Shown here in pieces: positions 24,564 to 32,214 of a DNA stretch of 64,000 nucleotides (position 1 is the stretch's first letter; every line of letters starts with the position of its first letter). The position numbers were made by a program, and so were the translations under genes. The DNA is taken from assembly GCA_040880585.1 (NCBI GenBank), contig JBBDID010000042.1:1-64000 (forward strand). Direction: 5' to 3'. Under the pieces are notes generated by a model. It ran no database searches, was not told the origin of the DNA, and worked only from the letters and a program-made list of their open reading frames with translations. This DNA is from Paracrocinitomix sp040880585 (GTDB lineage: Bacteria > Bacteroidota > Bacteroidia > Flavobacteriales_D > Crocinitomicaceae).

Positions 24564-25838
24564 TTAGGCAGCGCCTAGTTTGGACTCATTTTGATCGCGC
24601 TGTTCGACCAATTTACTAAAATATCGATTGAGTTTTTTACGCACTCTCCTTAACTTCTTGTCTTTAGCTTTTCTATATCTGGCAAGTACATTTCCATGAG
24701 TGCTATGTCCCATTAATCTACTGACCACGATAGGATCAGCAATTTCAACGTCTGAAATCGCTTCACTAAAAAAACGTCTTGCGTGATAAGTCGTCCATGG
24801 ATACTTACTACCAACCATTAATGATAGTAATTTGAGGTTCTTGTTGATTTCATTTAATCCTCTCTTTGGTATTAAACCATCCTCAATTTGTACGTGGGGA
24901 TCATTTTCATACTTGGTCAAAAGGTCTTCGATAATATTTACGGTAAACTGCTCACAAAGTATTCCCGATTTCATTCGTTTAAAGGATATTTTGGTCCCCT
25001 TGTCCGTCTTGATCAGCTGTGATCGCTTGTAGGCAAACAAGTCCTGATAGATCATTCCTGTACAACTCATAAACAAAAAAATATCTCTATACAACTCCAG
25101 ATTTGGATACTCAGTAAATTTCAGATGATAGAGTGCCGCAAAATCTTTTTCAGTTATGTCTGATTTTTCTGTCGGTTCAAACTTGACGAAAACCTTGTTG
25201 AATGGGTTCTTTTGAATTTCATCATTATCAAATTTCCTCGTAAAGAAGGGTTTTACATTCTTCAAAACACTATGGGCTGATACGGCCATTAATCCTAATT
25301 TATTGGATAAGAGATAATCTTTGAATGCATTAGCGTGTTTTCTATCAAACTCAGACAGCCCGATTTTGGTTAAACTTTCCTTGTTCAGGAATTCCTTGAA
25401 ATGATTGAAAGATTTCACATAATTCCGTTTTGTGCCAGCGGCCTTAGCACTCGGTAAAATCGATTTGTTTATAAAATGATCGTAAGCATCAATCAGAAGG
25501 ATCTTTTTTGCCATTGGCATTCGATTCAGCAATTTATTACGAATACTCTGAGCAGTTTCAAATTGGATTGAGTCTCGTTCACGATAGATCGTATCTGCAT
25601 GTTTATTCTCAAGTTCAGCTATATAATCATTGTGCTGTTTGAATCGAATTTGATTAGGGAATCGCTGAACCGCAGAATCCCATAGCAACAGATCTTCCTC
25701 GGTTATAGGTTTCAGATATTCTTCTTTAACTTTAGCTTCGCACTTTTTACCTTTATAGATTGTTCGCAGATATGCCTGATAAAGTCCTTCTTTAGTCCTT
25801 TTTGGTTTAGGCCAATGAATTTTGATAGATGTTTTCAT
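24564..25838 (-). CDS. Tyrosine recombinase (Bacteroidota integrase type)
   Basis: A 424-aa tyrosine recombinase. The start is taken at ATG 25838 (KTSIKIHWPKPKRT), since the upstream extension to 25949 reads as non-coding. The N-terminal arm-binding region is followed by a SAM-like core-binding domain at about 105-205 and the catalytic domain at about 225-410. Visible catalytic residues are the Lys region (KRMKSG), H352-x-x-R355 (YHARRF), H378 (MGHSTHG) and the nucleophile Y388 (ARYRK). The first catalytic Arg is missing (CTGMIYQDL), as is known for IntDOT and relatives in Bacteroidota. It sits 156 bp from the 3' end of a tRNA-Arg and points away from it, so it should mediate site-specific insertion at that tRNA. 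Confidence 0.9.
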   Translation of the reverse strand: MKTSIKIHWPKPKRTKEGLYQAYLRTIYKGKKCEAKVKEEYLKPITEEDLLLWDSAVQRFPNQIRFKQHNDYIAELENKHADTIYRERDSIQFETAQSIRNKLLNRMPMAKKILLIDAYDHFINKSILPSAKAAGTKRNYVKSFNHFKEFLNKESLTKIGLSEFDRKHANAFKDYLLSNKLGLMAVSAHSVLKNVKPFFTRKFDNDEIQKNPFNKVFVKFEPTEKSDITEKDFAALYHLKFTEYPNLELYRDIFLFMSCTGMIYQDLFAYKRSQLIKTDKGTKISFKRMKSGILCEQFTVNIIEDLLTKYENDPHVQIEDGLIPKRGLNEINKNLKLLSLMVGSKYPWTTYHARRFFSEAISDVEIADPIVVSRLMGHSTHGNVLARYRKAKDKKLRRVRKKLNRYFSKLVEQRDQNESKLGAA

Positions 25839-25933
25839 TACGCATTTCTTTTGGTGAAACAAGATCATAACTTTGGTGAAAAAATAGTGGTGGAAAAATG
25901 CGACCGGAACCGAAACCAAACGGGATTTCCCGA

Positions 25934-25971
25934 AAAAGAAAATCCCCAATGTCCTGAGAACAAAGGGGATT
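25934..25971 (-). terminator. Probable terminator of the tRNA-Arg gene
   Basis: On the minus strand, AATCCCC (25971-25965) and GGGGATT (25947-25941) form a 7-bp GC-rich stem with a 17-nt loop, followed by a T-rich run (TTCTTTTT). It starts about 24 nt after the tRNA end. If the region left of the tRNA is an inserted element, this terminator is carried by the element. Confidence 0.55.
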
Positions 25972-25977
25972 CGAAAT

Positions 25978-26020
25978 GTAACGTATGTTACTTGTGACCT
26001 CGGCAGGATTCAAACCTGCA
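25978..26020. other. Candidate attachment site at the tRNA-Arg 3' end
   Basis: The 3' end of the tRNA (T arm and acceptor, 25995-26020) is the usual crossover region for this recombinase type. Immediately beside it is the inverted repeat GTAAC/GTTAC (25978-25991). A second copy of the tRNA 3' sequence, which would mark the other end of the element, was not found in this window. Confidence 0.35.
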
Positions 26021-26068
26021 ACCGCCTGAGCCGTAATCAGGTATTCTATTCAGTTGAACTACGAGGCC
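25995..26068 (-). tRNA. tRNA-Arg (anticodon ACG)
   Basis: Read on the minus strand from 26068 the 74-nt sequence folds as a cloverleaf: acceptor GGCCTCG pairs with CGAGGTC (one G-U), D arm GTTC...GAAT-type, anticodon stem CCTGA/TCAGG with the 7-nt loop TTACGGC giving anticodon ACG, and T stem GCAGG/CCTGC with loop TTTGAAT. The discriminator is A and CCA is not encoded. ACG is the usual inosine-modified Arg anticodon. An integrase gene follows directly downstream. Confidence 0.95.
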
Positions 26069-26078
26069 ATTGATTCTG

Positions 26079-26086
26079 CAAATTTA
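26079..26086 (-). promoter_or_regulatory. -7 promoter element of the tRNA-Arg gene
   Basis: TAAATTTG on the minus strand is a perfect match to the Bacteroidota -7 consensus TAnnTTTG. It lies 10 bp before the tRNA 5' end, and a TTG is present 23 bp further upstream. Transcription would start only a few bases before the mature tRNA. Confidence 0.6.
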
Positions 26087-26309
26087 TGAATTCTTTCTTG
26101 TTTGACGTGCAACTGTGCGGTTTCATTTGAATAAAAATCTATTTTTAACGCTTTTTGACAATGATCGGCAGTGATTTTATCTCAAAAAATTGTTGTCCTC
26201 CGCTTTCCATTGAGTAAGACTTTGATTTTTGCTTGATTTTTTAGAAATTTGAAACTAACCGTGCCAATGTTCGTAAAATTATTGAACCTTAAAATAAAAT
26301 CAGAACCTT

Positions 26310-26561
26310 ATGGAGGCAAGTGTGATCTACGTTCAAAAATCAAGAACGGTAAAGAATCCTAAATTAAAAATCGTTCAGTACCTCATTGCAAAAGGGGCAC
26401 TGCCTGAAAGTATACGTTTTTCAAATCAGGAGGTTAAATTTGAATATAATATGGAGTTACAGAAAGATGAAGAAGCATGGTGTGAGGAATTGACACATGC
26501 ATTTGAGGGTAAGATCCAGTTCCTGTCTAAATTTCCGCGACACCATAAAATGTACAATTAG
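26310..26561 (+). CDS. Short unknown protein
   Basis: An 83-aa soluble protein from ATG 26310, with no signal peptide or membrane segment. The sequence (KLKIVQYLIAKGALPESIRF, then an acidic middle and a basic end) is not one I recognise. It stands alone about 240 bp from the divergent tRNA, and is followed by a small perfect inverted repeat (GGTAAA/TTTACC, 26586-26601) before the next gene. Coding is supported by normal composition and position, not by homology. Confidence 0.5.
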   Translation: MEASVIYVQKSRTVKNPKLKIVQYLIAKGALPESIRFSNQEVKFEYNMELQKDEEAWCEELTHAFEGKIQFLSKFPRHHKMYN

Positions 26562-26617
26562 TAGTAACCTTTTGCTTTCGAATGAGGTAAACCTCTTTAC
26601 CATTAATTCATTGAGGT

Positions 26618-27001
26618 ATGAAAGTTGTAAATTTTTCCATCTTGAGTTGTATTTGTCTATTTACTTTAGCAAGTTTTAATTTGAATACAGATAAAACACT
26701 GAGTGAAGCCGATCGTTCTATTTTTAGAATTGAACTTTGCAGTTTTACTGATGCTGTACCGGTTAAAACCGTTGAATTATTGCGGCAAATTGAAGGTGTG
26801 TATTTAAGAAATGAGGGAAATATCCATCACTACTACACACCGCCTTATTCTAGTATTGAAGAGGTGCAAAGAGAGATATCCAAATATAGAGCGATTGGTT
26901 TTGAAGAGGCAAAGGAGGTAGTTGAAGTCGATAATAATTTTATTTCGTTGGAAGAATTTTATCGTAAAACAACTACGAAAAACAGTGTTGTACACCATTA
27001 A
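26618..27001 (+). CDS. Exported single SPOR-like domain protein
   Basis: A 127-aa protein with a signal peptide or anchor at residues 1-22 and one domain of ~95 residues. The pattern FRIELCSFTD ... YYTPPYSSIEEVQREISKYRAIGFEEAKEVVEVDNNFISLEEF follows the SPOR-like repeats seen in the protein at 32215-34389, whose last repeat reads YRLKIAEYPED ... IDRYKTYGLEDM ... YFTVEEF. SPOR domains in other bacteria bind peptidoglycan lacking stem peptides. This suggests a small periplasmic cell-wall-associated protein. It lies 12 bp before the next gene and likely shares its transcript. Confidence 0.6.
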   Translation: MKVVNFSILSCICLFTLASFNLNTDKTLSEADRSIFRIELCSFTDAVPVKTVELLRQIEGVYLRNEGNIHHYYTPPYSSIEEVQREISKYRAIGFEEAKEVVEVDNNFISLEEFYRKTTTKNSVVHH

Positions 27002-27013
27002 CTCAGTTCAGTT

Positions 27014-27796
27014 GTGTTTCGAAACTTCTTTCAAATACTTCGATTTAGTGTATTTATCTTATGTTTTCAGAGTGTTTTTCCGGCAGATGCCCAAGAGAAT
27101 AAAATCATGAAAAAATCGATTCGAATAGGGGACTCCACCATTCAGATTCTTCAAGAGTACGGGAGGGTAGAGGATTCTATATTGTTCATTAACGTACATG
27201 AAGATGAACAAACAAGTATTGATGCCGTCAACTTTTTTACTGAGAAAACTCCTTTACATTTTGTACGATTGATGCATCATCAAACACGTAGAATTGATTT
27301 TTCGATTAAAAATAAAGCGTATTCAGTTGATCCCAATCGTATTTTTACTGCGAAAGGGAGAAGAAAGACCTTGAGGGATGGTGGAAAATTTTCTTTTCGC
27401 GCATCCCGTGCGGTCAAATTTTTTTCAATGCAATTACTCGATTATGTCAATGATAAAGGGGTTGTTGTCGCCATGCATAACAATACGGACATCAATTATT
27501 CGATCAATTCTTATTTACCGGGCGGGAGTGAATCAAAGAATACCCGATCACTATACATCAATCCACTGATGGATCCGGATGATTTTATTTATACCACAGA
27601 AGAAAAGTATTTTCACCTGCTAAAAGAGAAAAAAATCAATGTGATCTTGCAGGATAATCGCCGCTTTGTAAATGACGGATCACTATCTGTTTACTGTGGA
27701 AAAAAAGGGATTCCTTACATCAATATTGAGGCCCAAAAAGGGCATTTTGATGAGCAAGTCCGTTTGATTGAAGAGGTGCTGGATCTGCTTCAATAA
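27014..27796 (+). CDS. Exported M14/AstE-like zinc hydrolase-like protein
   Basis: A 260-aa protein with a signal peptide at about 1-26 (start GTG 27014). After it come INVHEDEQTS, which fits the HxxE zinc pair of M14 carboxypeptidase and succinylglutamate desuccinylase folds, then YSVDPNRIF (the family's DxNRxF substrate-binding motif), VVAMHNN (third zinc ligand His), and NIEAQKGH (candidate catalytic Glu). The length fits the compact AstE/aspartoacylase or M14 forms. A periplasmic amidase or carboxypeptidase acting on peptides is the likely role; the substrate is unknown. It converges with the 27790-28692 gene, overlapping by 7 bp. Confidence 0.6.
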   Translation: MFRNFFQILRFSVFILCFQSVFPADAQENKIMKKSIRIGDSTIQILQEYGRVEDSILFINVHEDEQTSIDAVNFFTEKTPLHFVRLMHHQTRRIDFSIKNKAYSVDPNRIFTAKGRRKTLRDGGKFSFRASRAVKFFSMQLLDYVNDKGVVVAMHNNTDINYSINSYLPGGSESKNTRSLYINPLMDPDDFIYTTEEKYFHLLKEKKINVILQDNRRFVNDGSLSVYCGKKGIPYINIEAQKGHFDEQVRLIEEVLDLLQ

Positions 27797-28692
27797 TAGT
27801 CGTAATAATAACGGTAAAGCAATTTTGGTCGATTGCGCTTATATTCAATGATGTAATCAACATTACCATCCTGCGTATACACCCATTTTTGATCGCGGTT
27901 GATTTTCCCTCTTTTATTGGAAGATGAACTTAAAATCAGGCGATCCTTTGAATCATAAGCAAATTCAAATACTGTAGAATCCCAATCTTTTTTCCCCATT
28001 TCATAATCTACCTGTTTTGTGCAATTCCCCCGCTCATCATAGGTGTAGGTGGTATAGGCAAATCCGGGATAATAGTCATGGCGGATCAGCTCGCCTTTCT
28101 CATTATAAAAAGAAGTTTGCTCATCTGAAGTTGTGTCTGTATCAACATGAATGAGTTGTTGGGCACCATTGTATATAAAGTAATGTATCCAGGGTTCACT
28201 ATCTCCAAATCCTCCTCGCTCATTGTAATAATAGGTTTTTGTTTTTAAACGGCCATCTTGAAAATAATCGTAAGTAATGGATGCCAAAGAAGTGATTTGG
28301 CGAACCAACTGACCGGCTGCATTGTATTCAAAAGTGGATAATTGTGCTGTTAAATCTCCGTCTGCGTGGAGAATTTCCTTGCGTTTGACCACACTTCCGG
28401 AAGCATTATATTCATAGTGGGAATTGATGTAATGCTGATTCTTTTTCCCAAAAAAACTGATGCGTTTTACTTTAAGTCCCTCCTCTGAAAAATCCTGAAC
28501 TCCTTGTAAAGTAGAATCCTTGTAATGATTATTTTTCTTGTAGCGGAATTGATAAATACTTATTTTTTGAATCCCTTTTGACGTCTTTTCAGGTTGGACT
28601 TCATCATGTCGGATTTCACCCAATAGCAAGCTCTCTTGTGAAAGGGAAGATAAACTGATAAAAAATGATAGGGATGTGATTAATAACCTCAT
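27790..28692 (-). CDS. Exported YD-repeat-like protein
   Basis: A 300-aa protein with a signal peptide (residues 1-19, ending SLSQ) and about ten short repeats of the form YNAAGQLVRQI, YDERGNCTKQVDY and YDSKDRLILSS, matching the YD/RHS repeat consensus. It has no RHS core motif and no toxin tail, so it is a solitary YD protein. It resembles the lipoprotein at 1526-2344 in build but lacks a lipobox. It overlaps the convergent gene 27014-27796 by 7 bp. Function unknown; extracellular or periplasmic location is inferred. Confidence 0.75.
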   Translation of the reverse strand: MRLLITSLSFFISLSSLSQESLLLGEIRHDEVQPEKTSKGIQKISIYQFRYKKNNHYKDSTLQGVQDFSEEGLKVKRISFFGKKNQHYINSHYEYNASGSVVKRKEILHADGDLTAQLSTFEYNAAGQLVRQITSLASITYDYFQDGRLKTKTYYYNERGGFGDSEPWIHYFIYNGAQQLIHVDTDTTSDEQTSFYNEKGELIRHDYYPGFAYTTYTYDERGNCTKQVDYEMGKKDWDSTVFEFAYDSKDRLILSSSSNKRGKINRDQKWVYTQDGNVDYIIEYKRNRPKLLYRYYYDYY

Positions 28693-28839
28693 AGTTTTAT
28701 CTGTACAAAAAGCTCTCCAAATTGTTCACCTTCATCTTTATTTGAGGATGATGTAAATGTTAAGATATTGATGTAGGTTGTGAATTTAACTGAAATAGCT
28801 TTAACTTTGTTCTGCACTACTGGAAAAATCAAATGATGT

Positions 28840-31728
28840 ATGGGGAAAATGATCAGGTATAGGTATGGGAAGACCATCATAGCATTGCTCTTTATAGTTG
28901 GATCACAGGCCGTACACAGTCAAATTTTTTTAGAAACGTTTAATGAAGGCAATACTGCTATTTCCGGAACAGATGATATCGGTGGTGTAACATGGACAGC
29001 AACTTGTCCGACTTGTGTTCCTCCTGATGACTACTGGCACATTAATAATGGTCAGTTTGAAAGTCAGGATACAAATGGACCGGCTGTTTGGGAAACCGCT
29101 TCGATAGATATATCCTCTTGTAATAATATTGAAATAACTCTGGATTTAGAAGAGGATGGCACCCTTGAAGACTGTGGTACCGGCTGTAATTCGGTGGATT
29201 GGGTTCAGTTAGAATACAATATTGATAATACAGGCTGGCAGGCTCCATCCAATGCATTTTTCTGCGCAGGAGCTTGTGCTGATATCATGGTGATCCAGGC
29301 AGATGACATTACAGGAGGAGCTACTCCTTACTCAAGTGTTTGTTTTGTAGGGGGAAATACCTTGCAATTAAGGATTTCCGTTCAAACCTGGGCTGCTTCT
29401 GAACGTTGGAGAATTGATAATGTAATGGTGGATTGTTCAGCAGGTCCAACAGTGGGGGCAGGTTCAGATCAAACTGTTTGTGCCGGCGATCAAATAACAT
29501 TAACTGCCACGAACCCTGATGGTGCTAGTATTTCATGGAACAATGGAGTCACAGATGGCGTTTCTTTTACGCCAACTGCCACTGACTATTATGTAGTAAC
29601 CGGAGTTTTGGGGACATGTTCTGCACAAGACTCAGCACTTGTAACAATAAATCCTACACCCACTTTTACCTTGAGTAGTACAGATGCAACATCCTGTACG
29701 ACTCCTTTTGATGGCACCATTACTATTAGCGGTTTAACCGCAGGTACGGATTATGATATTACTTATCATGACGGAAGTGTTGTGGGACCGGTTACTTATA
29801 CTTCTGATGGTTCCGGTGAAATTGTCCTCACAGGCCTTGCTCCCGGTAATTATACGGATTTTCTGGTCGATTCATTAGGCTGTGCAACACTTAACTCATC
29901 TGTAATAACCATTTCAGCACCCGGCTCACCCACAGTGGATGCCGGAAATGACACAACAATTTGTGAAGGAGAGCAAGTCACCTTATCGGCTTTTAATCCG
30001 GATGGAGCTACTTTAAGTTGGGACAATGGTATTTCAGACGGGGTGGCATTTACACCTGCGGTGGGTACTACTACATACACCGTCACGGCTGACCTTTCTG
30101 GCTGTATAGCTGATGATGTTGTGGATGTTACCGTAATAGCAAACACCTCGGTCAGTGTTTCTCCGGCAGGACCTTTTTCAACAGCTGGTACTCCCCAAAC
30201 TTTGTCCGCCACTCCGTCCGGTGGCAGTTGGTCAGCAAATTGTGGGAGTTGTATTGATGGTGTTTCCGGAGAGTTTGATCCCTCTGTAGCGGGTGTTGGT
30301 GTTTGGGAAGTTTGTTATGAAGCAGGAACTGTACCTTGTGAAGATTCTGCCTGTATCTTTATTGAAGTAATTGACGGTTGTGCCCTTACGGGTACTGTGG
30401 TGGGGAATCCTCCTACTTGTTTTGAATTTTCAGATGGTTCTGTAACTGTTAATGTGAGTGGAGAGGTAGGCAGTTTGACATTTCTGATAACTGATTCATT
30501 GGGAAATCAGGTCAATAACGGAAATACCAATACTGCTAACACCCTTTCAGAAGGATGGTATTATATAGAAGTAAACGATCAGGCACCATGTACTTACATA
30601 GATTCTGTGTTCATTGATGACCCGGATCAATTAGTGGTAGATCTCCTCATCAATAATCCGCCTTGTTATGGGATTCCGGACGGATTTGTAATAGTTGATA
30701 CTGTAGAGAATTATACCGGAAATTATGATCAAATCTCCTATTTTTGGACGCCAAACCCGAATGGACAAAATGGAATAGGGGAAGATACGCTCATGGATGT
30801 AGGTGAAGGAAACTATAGTTTATTGATTAATGATCAGAATGGCTGTTCTGAGACTTTTCCTTTCTCACTAAGCTATCCCGATTCCTTGTTTTTTAAAGAT
30901 TTAGATGCTGAACCGGCTTATTGCCGGTTGTATAGTTATCAATCGGGAAATGGAGTGCTGTTTGCCGCCGCAAGTGGTGGAACTCCGGATTATGATTATC
31001 TGTGGCTTAACCTGACAGATTCTTCAAGCTGGGTGAATACCACCTGGGGAGGGTTGAACCCGGGAGATTATCAGATTACTGTAACAGATGCTAATGGTTG
31101 CATTTTGGTAGAAACAATTACTTTGGATTCGTTGAATCCTGAAGCAGACTTTATTTTAAGCTCACCTGAATTTACGGCAGAATGGGAGGGAACAGCACCG
31201 GTCTTTGTCAATTTCCAGAACACATCTATGTATTTTTCAAATCCCAATAATCCACAGGCGGATACCACCTTCTTCTGGAATTTTGGTACTGATGAAAACT
31301 GGATTTTGTCGAAAAGTATATATGATGAGTTTGATACGGTGTATACAGAAGGGGGCGAGTATGAAGTTTGTCTGGTAGCGATCAATAAAAATGGTTGTAC
31401 CGATACATCTTGTGTACTCATTGCGATTTTTGACCCCCTGGCTTTTGAACCGGTAAATGTTTTTACACCCAACGGTGATGGAGCAAATGACCTCTTTACA
31501 TTTGACTTTGTTTCTGTTGCTGTAGTTGAGTTTCGCTGTGTAATTGTGAACCGTTGGGGGGTAACGGTCACAGAATTTAATCATATATCGGATAGTTGGG
31601 ACGGTACTTATCCCAATGGAAAAAACTGTACGGAAGGTGTCTACTTTTATACCTATTCAGGTGTTGCAGAAAATGGCGAGATATTTAGCGGACAGGGCAA
31701 TGTGCACTTGATTAATAAAGAAGAATAA
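28840..31728 (+). CDS. T9SS type B surface protein (gliding-motility-associated C-terminus)
   Basis: A 962-aa exported protein with a signal peptide ending QAVHSQ. Residues about 25-200 form a beta-rich, Cys-containing jelly-roll-like domain. Two repeats of the type DQTVCAGDQITLTATNPDGA and DTTICEGEQVTLSAFNPDGA follow (Ig-like modules of Bacteroidota adhesins), then SprB-like units with the CYGIPDGF pattern, and a PKD-like region near 780-870. The last ~90 residues (VFTPNGDGANDLFTF ... VNRWGVTVTEF ... GVYFYTYSG) are the CHU_C / T9SS type B sorting domain, which directs export through the type IX system. Likely an adhesin-type surface filament; ligand unknown. ATG 28840 is used, ATG 28849 is an alternative. 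Confidence 0.85.
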   Translation: MGKMIRYRYGKTIIALLFIVGSQAVHSQIFLETFNEGNTAISGTDDIGGVTWTATCPTCVPPDDYWHINNGQFESQDTNGPAVWETASIDISSCNNIEITLDLEEDGTLEDCGTGCNSVDWVQLEYNIDNTGWQAPSNAFFCAGACADIMVIQADDITGGATPYSSVCFVGGNTLQLRISVQTWAASERWRIDNVMVDCSAGPTVGAGSDQTVCAGDQITLTATNPDGASISWNNGVTDGVSFTPTATDYYVVTGVLGTCSAQDSALVTINPTPTFTLSSTDATSCTTPFDGTITISGLTAGTDYDITYHDGSVVGPVTYTSDGSGEIVLTGLAPGNYTDFLVDSLGCATLNSSVITISAPGSPTVDAGNDTTICEGEQVTLSAFNPDGATLSWDNGISDGVAFTPAVGTTTYTVTADLSGCIADDVVDVTVIANTSVSVSPAGPFSTAGTPQTLSATPSGGSWSANCGSCIDGVSGEFDPSVAGVGVWEVCYEAGTVPCEDSACIFIEVIDGCALTGTVVGNPPTCFEFSDGSVTVNVSGEVGSLTFLITDSLGNQVNNGNTNTANTLSEGWYYIEVNDQAPCTYIDSVFIDDPDQLVVDLLINNPPCYGIPDGFVIVDTVENYTGNYDQISYFWTPNPNGQNGIGEDTLMDVGEGNYSLLINDQNGCSETFPFSLSYPDSLFFKDLDAEPAYCRLYSYQSGNGVLFAAASGGTPDYDYLWLNLTDSSSWVNTTWGGLNPGDYQITVTDANGCILVETITLDSLNPEADFILSSPEFTAEWEGTAPVFVNFQNTSMYFSNPNNPQADTTFFWNFGTDENWILSKSIYDEFDTVYTEGGEYEVCLVAINKNGCTDTSCVLIAIFDPLAFEPVNVFTPNGDGANDLFTFDFVSVAVVEFRCVIVNRWGVTVTEFNHISDSWDGTYPNGKNCTEGVYFYTYSGVAENGEIFSGQGNVHLINKEE

Positions 31729-31737
31729 CTTTTCACA

Positions 31738-31745
31738 TATATTCG
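31738..31745 (+). promoter_or_regulatory. -7-like element before the MFS pseudogene
   Basis: TATATTCG, one base off TAnnTTTG, lies 19 bp before ATG 31764. The same TTCG variant occurs before dapB (51703-51710) and the WbqC gene (48006-48013), both on the minus strand. Confidence 0.35.
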
Positions 31746-31763
31746 CAAAAACAGCTTTTGTTC

Positions 31764-32214
31764 ATGCAGAAGAAAGCAGGAAAAGGATCTTTATTATTCA
31801 TCTTTGTTACGATCTTGTTGGGTGTAATGGGGATTGCCATTATAATTCCTGTACTTCCCGAATTAATTCAAACTTTGACAGGTGAGCCGTTAAATGTGGC
31901 AGCAGGTTATGGCGGCCTTTTGATGATGAGTTTTGCCGGAATGCAATTTCTTTGTGCACCTTTAATGGGAGAATTATCTGATCGATTTGGTAGAAAACCG
32001 GTCTTATTACTAGCTTTAACGGGATCGTCAATCAACGTATTATTTTCCGGAAGCTGCTTTCTTATTAGGGGGCATTATACTCGTTATATCTACTGTTTTG
32101 GCAATAATCGCATTAAAAAAATTGGAAAACATACTGGATTCAGATGAGATAATTGACAGTATGGATCATGAAAAATGCACAATTGGAGGTGTAGCAAAAG
32201 AAGAAATATGCTAA
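31764..32214 (+). pseudogene. MFS drug-type transporter, internally deleted and frameshifted
   Basis: The first ~95 residues are a good start of a TetA-like major facilitator: membrane helix 1 (GVMGIAIIIPVLPELIQ), a second helix, and the conserved loop motif GELSDRFGRKPVLLLAL. After SSINVL the frame ends in nonsense, but the +1 frame from about 32047 reads AAFLLGGIILVISTVLAIIAL and then a polar tail up to TAA 32214, which is a typical last MFS helix and C-terminus. So about two thirds of the gene (helices 4-11) is missing and the ends are joined out of frame. Intact relatives are about 400 residues. The convergent neighbour's stop codon abuts it. Confidence 0.8.

Noticed and set aside
24564..25838. 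Integrase as inactive because the first catalytic Arg is missing
   Set aside because: IntDOT-type recombinases of Bacteroidota lack this Arg and are active, so absence is not a sign of decay.
25807..25949. N-terminal extension of the integrase to 25949
   Set aside because: The extension reads as hydrophobic and His/Phe-rich unlike an integrase start, and the ATG at 25838 begins the expected arm-binding domain.
29850..30212. 120-aa minus-strand ORF inside the CHU_C protein gene
   Set aside because: It lies fully antisense to a clear coding frame with recognised domains; also the case for the 166-aa ORF at 31071-31571.
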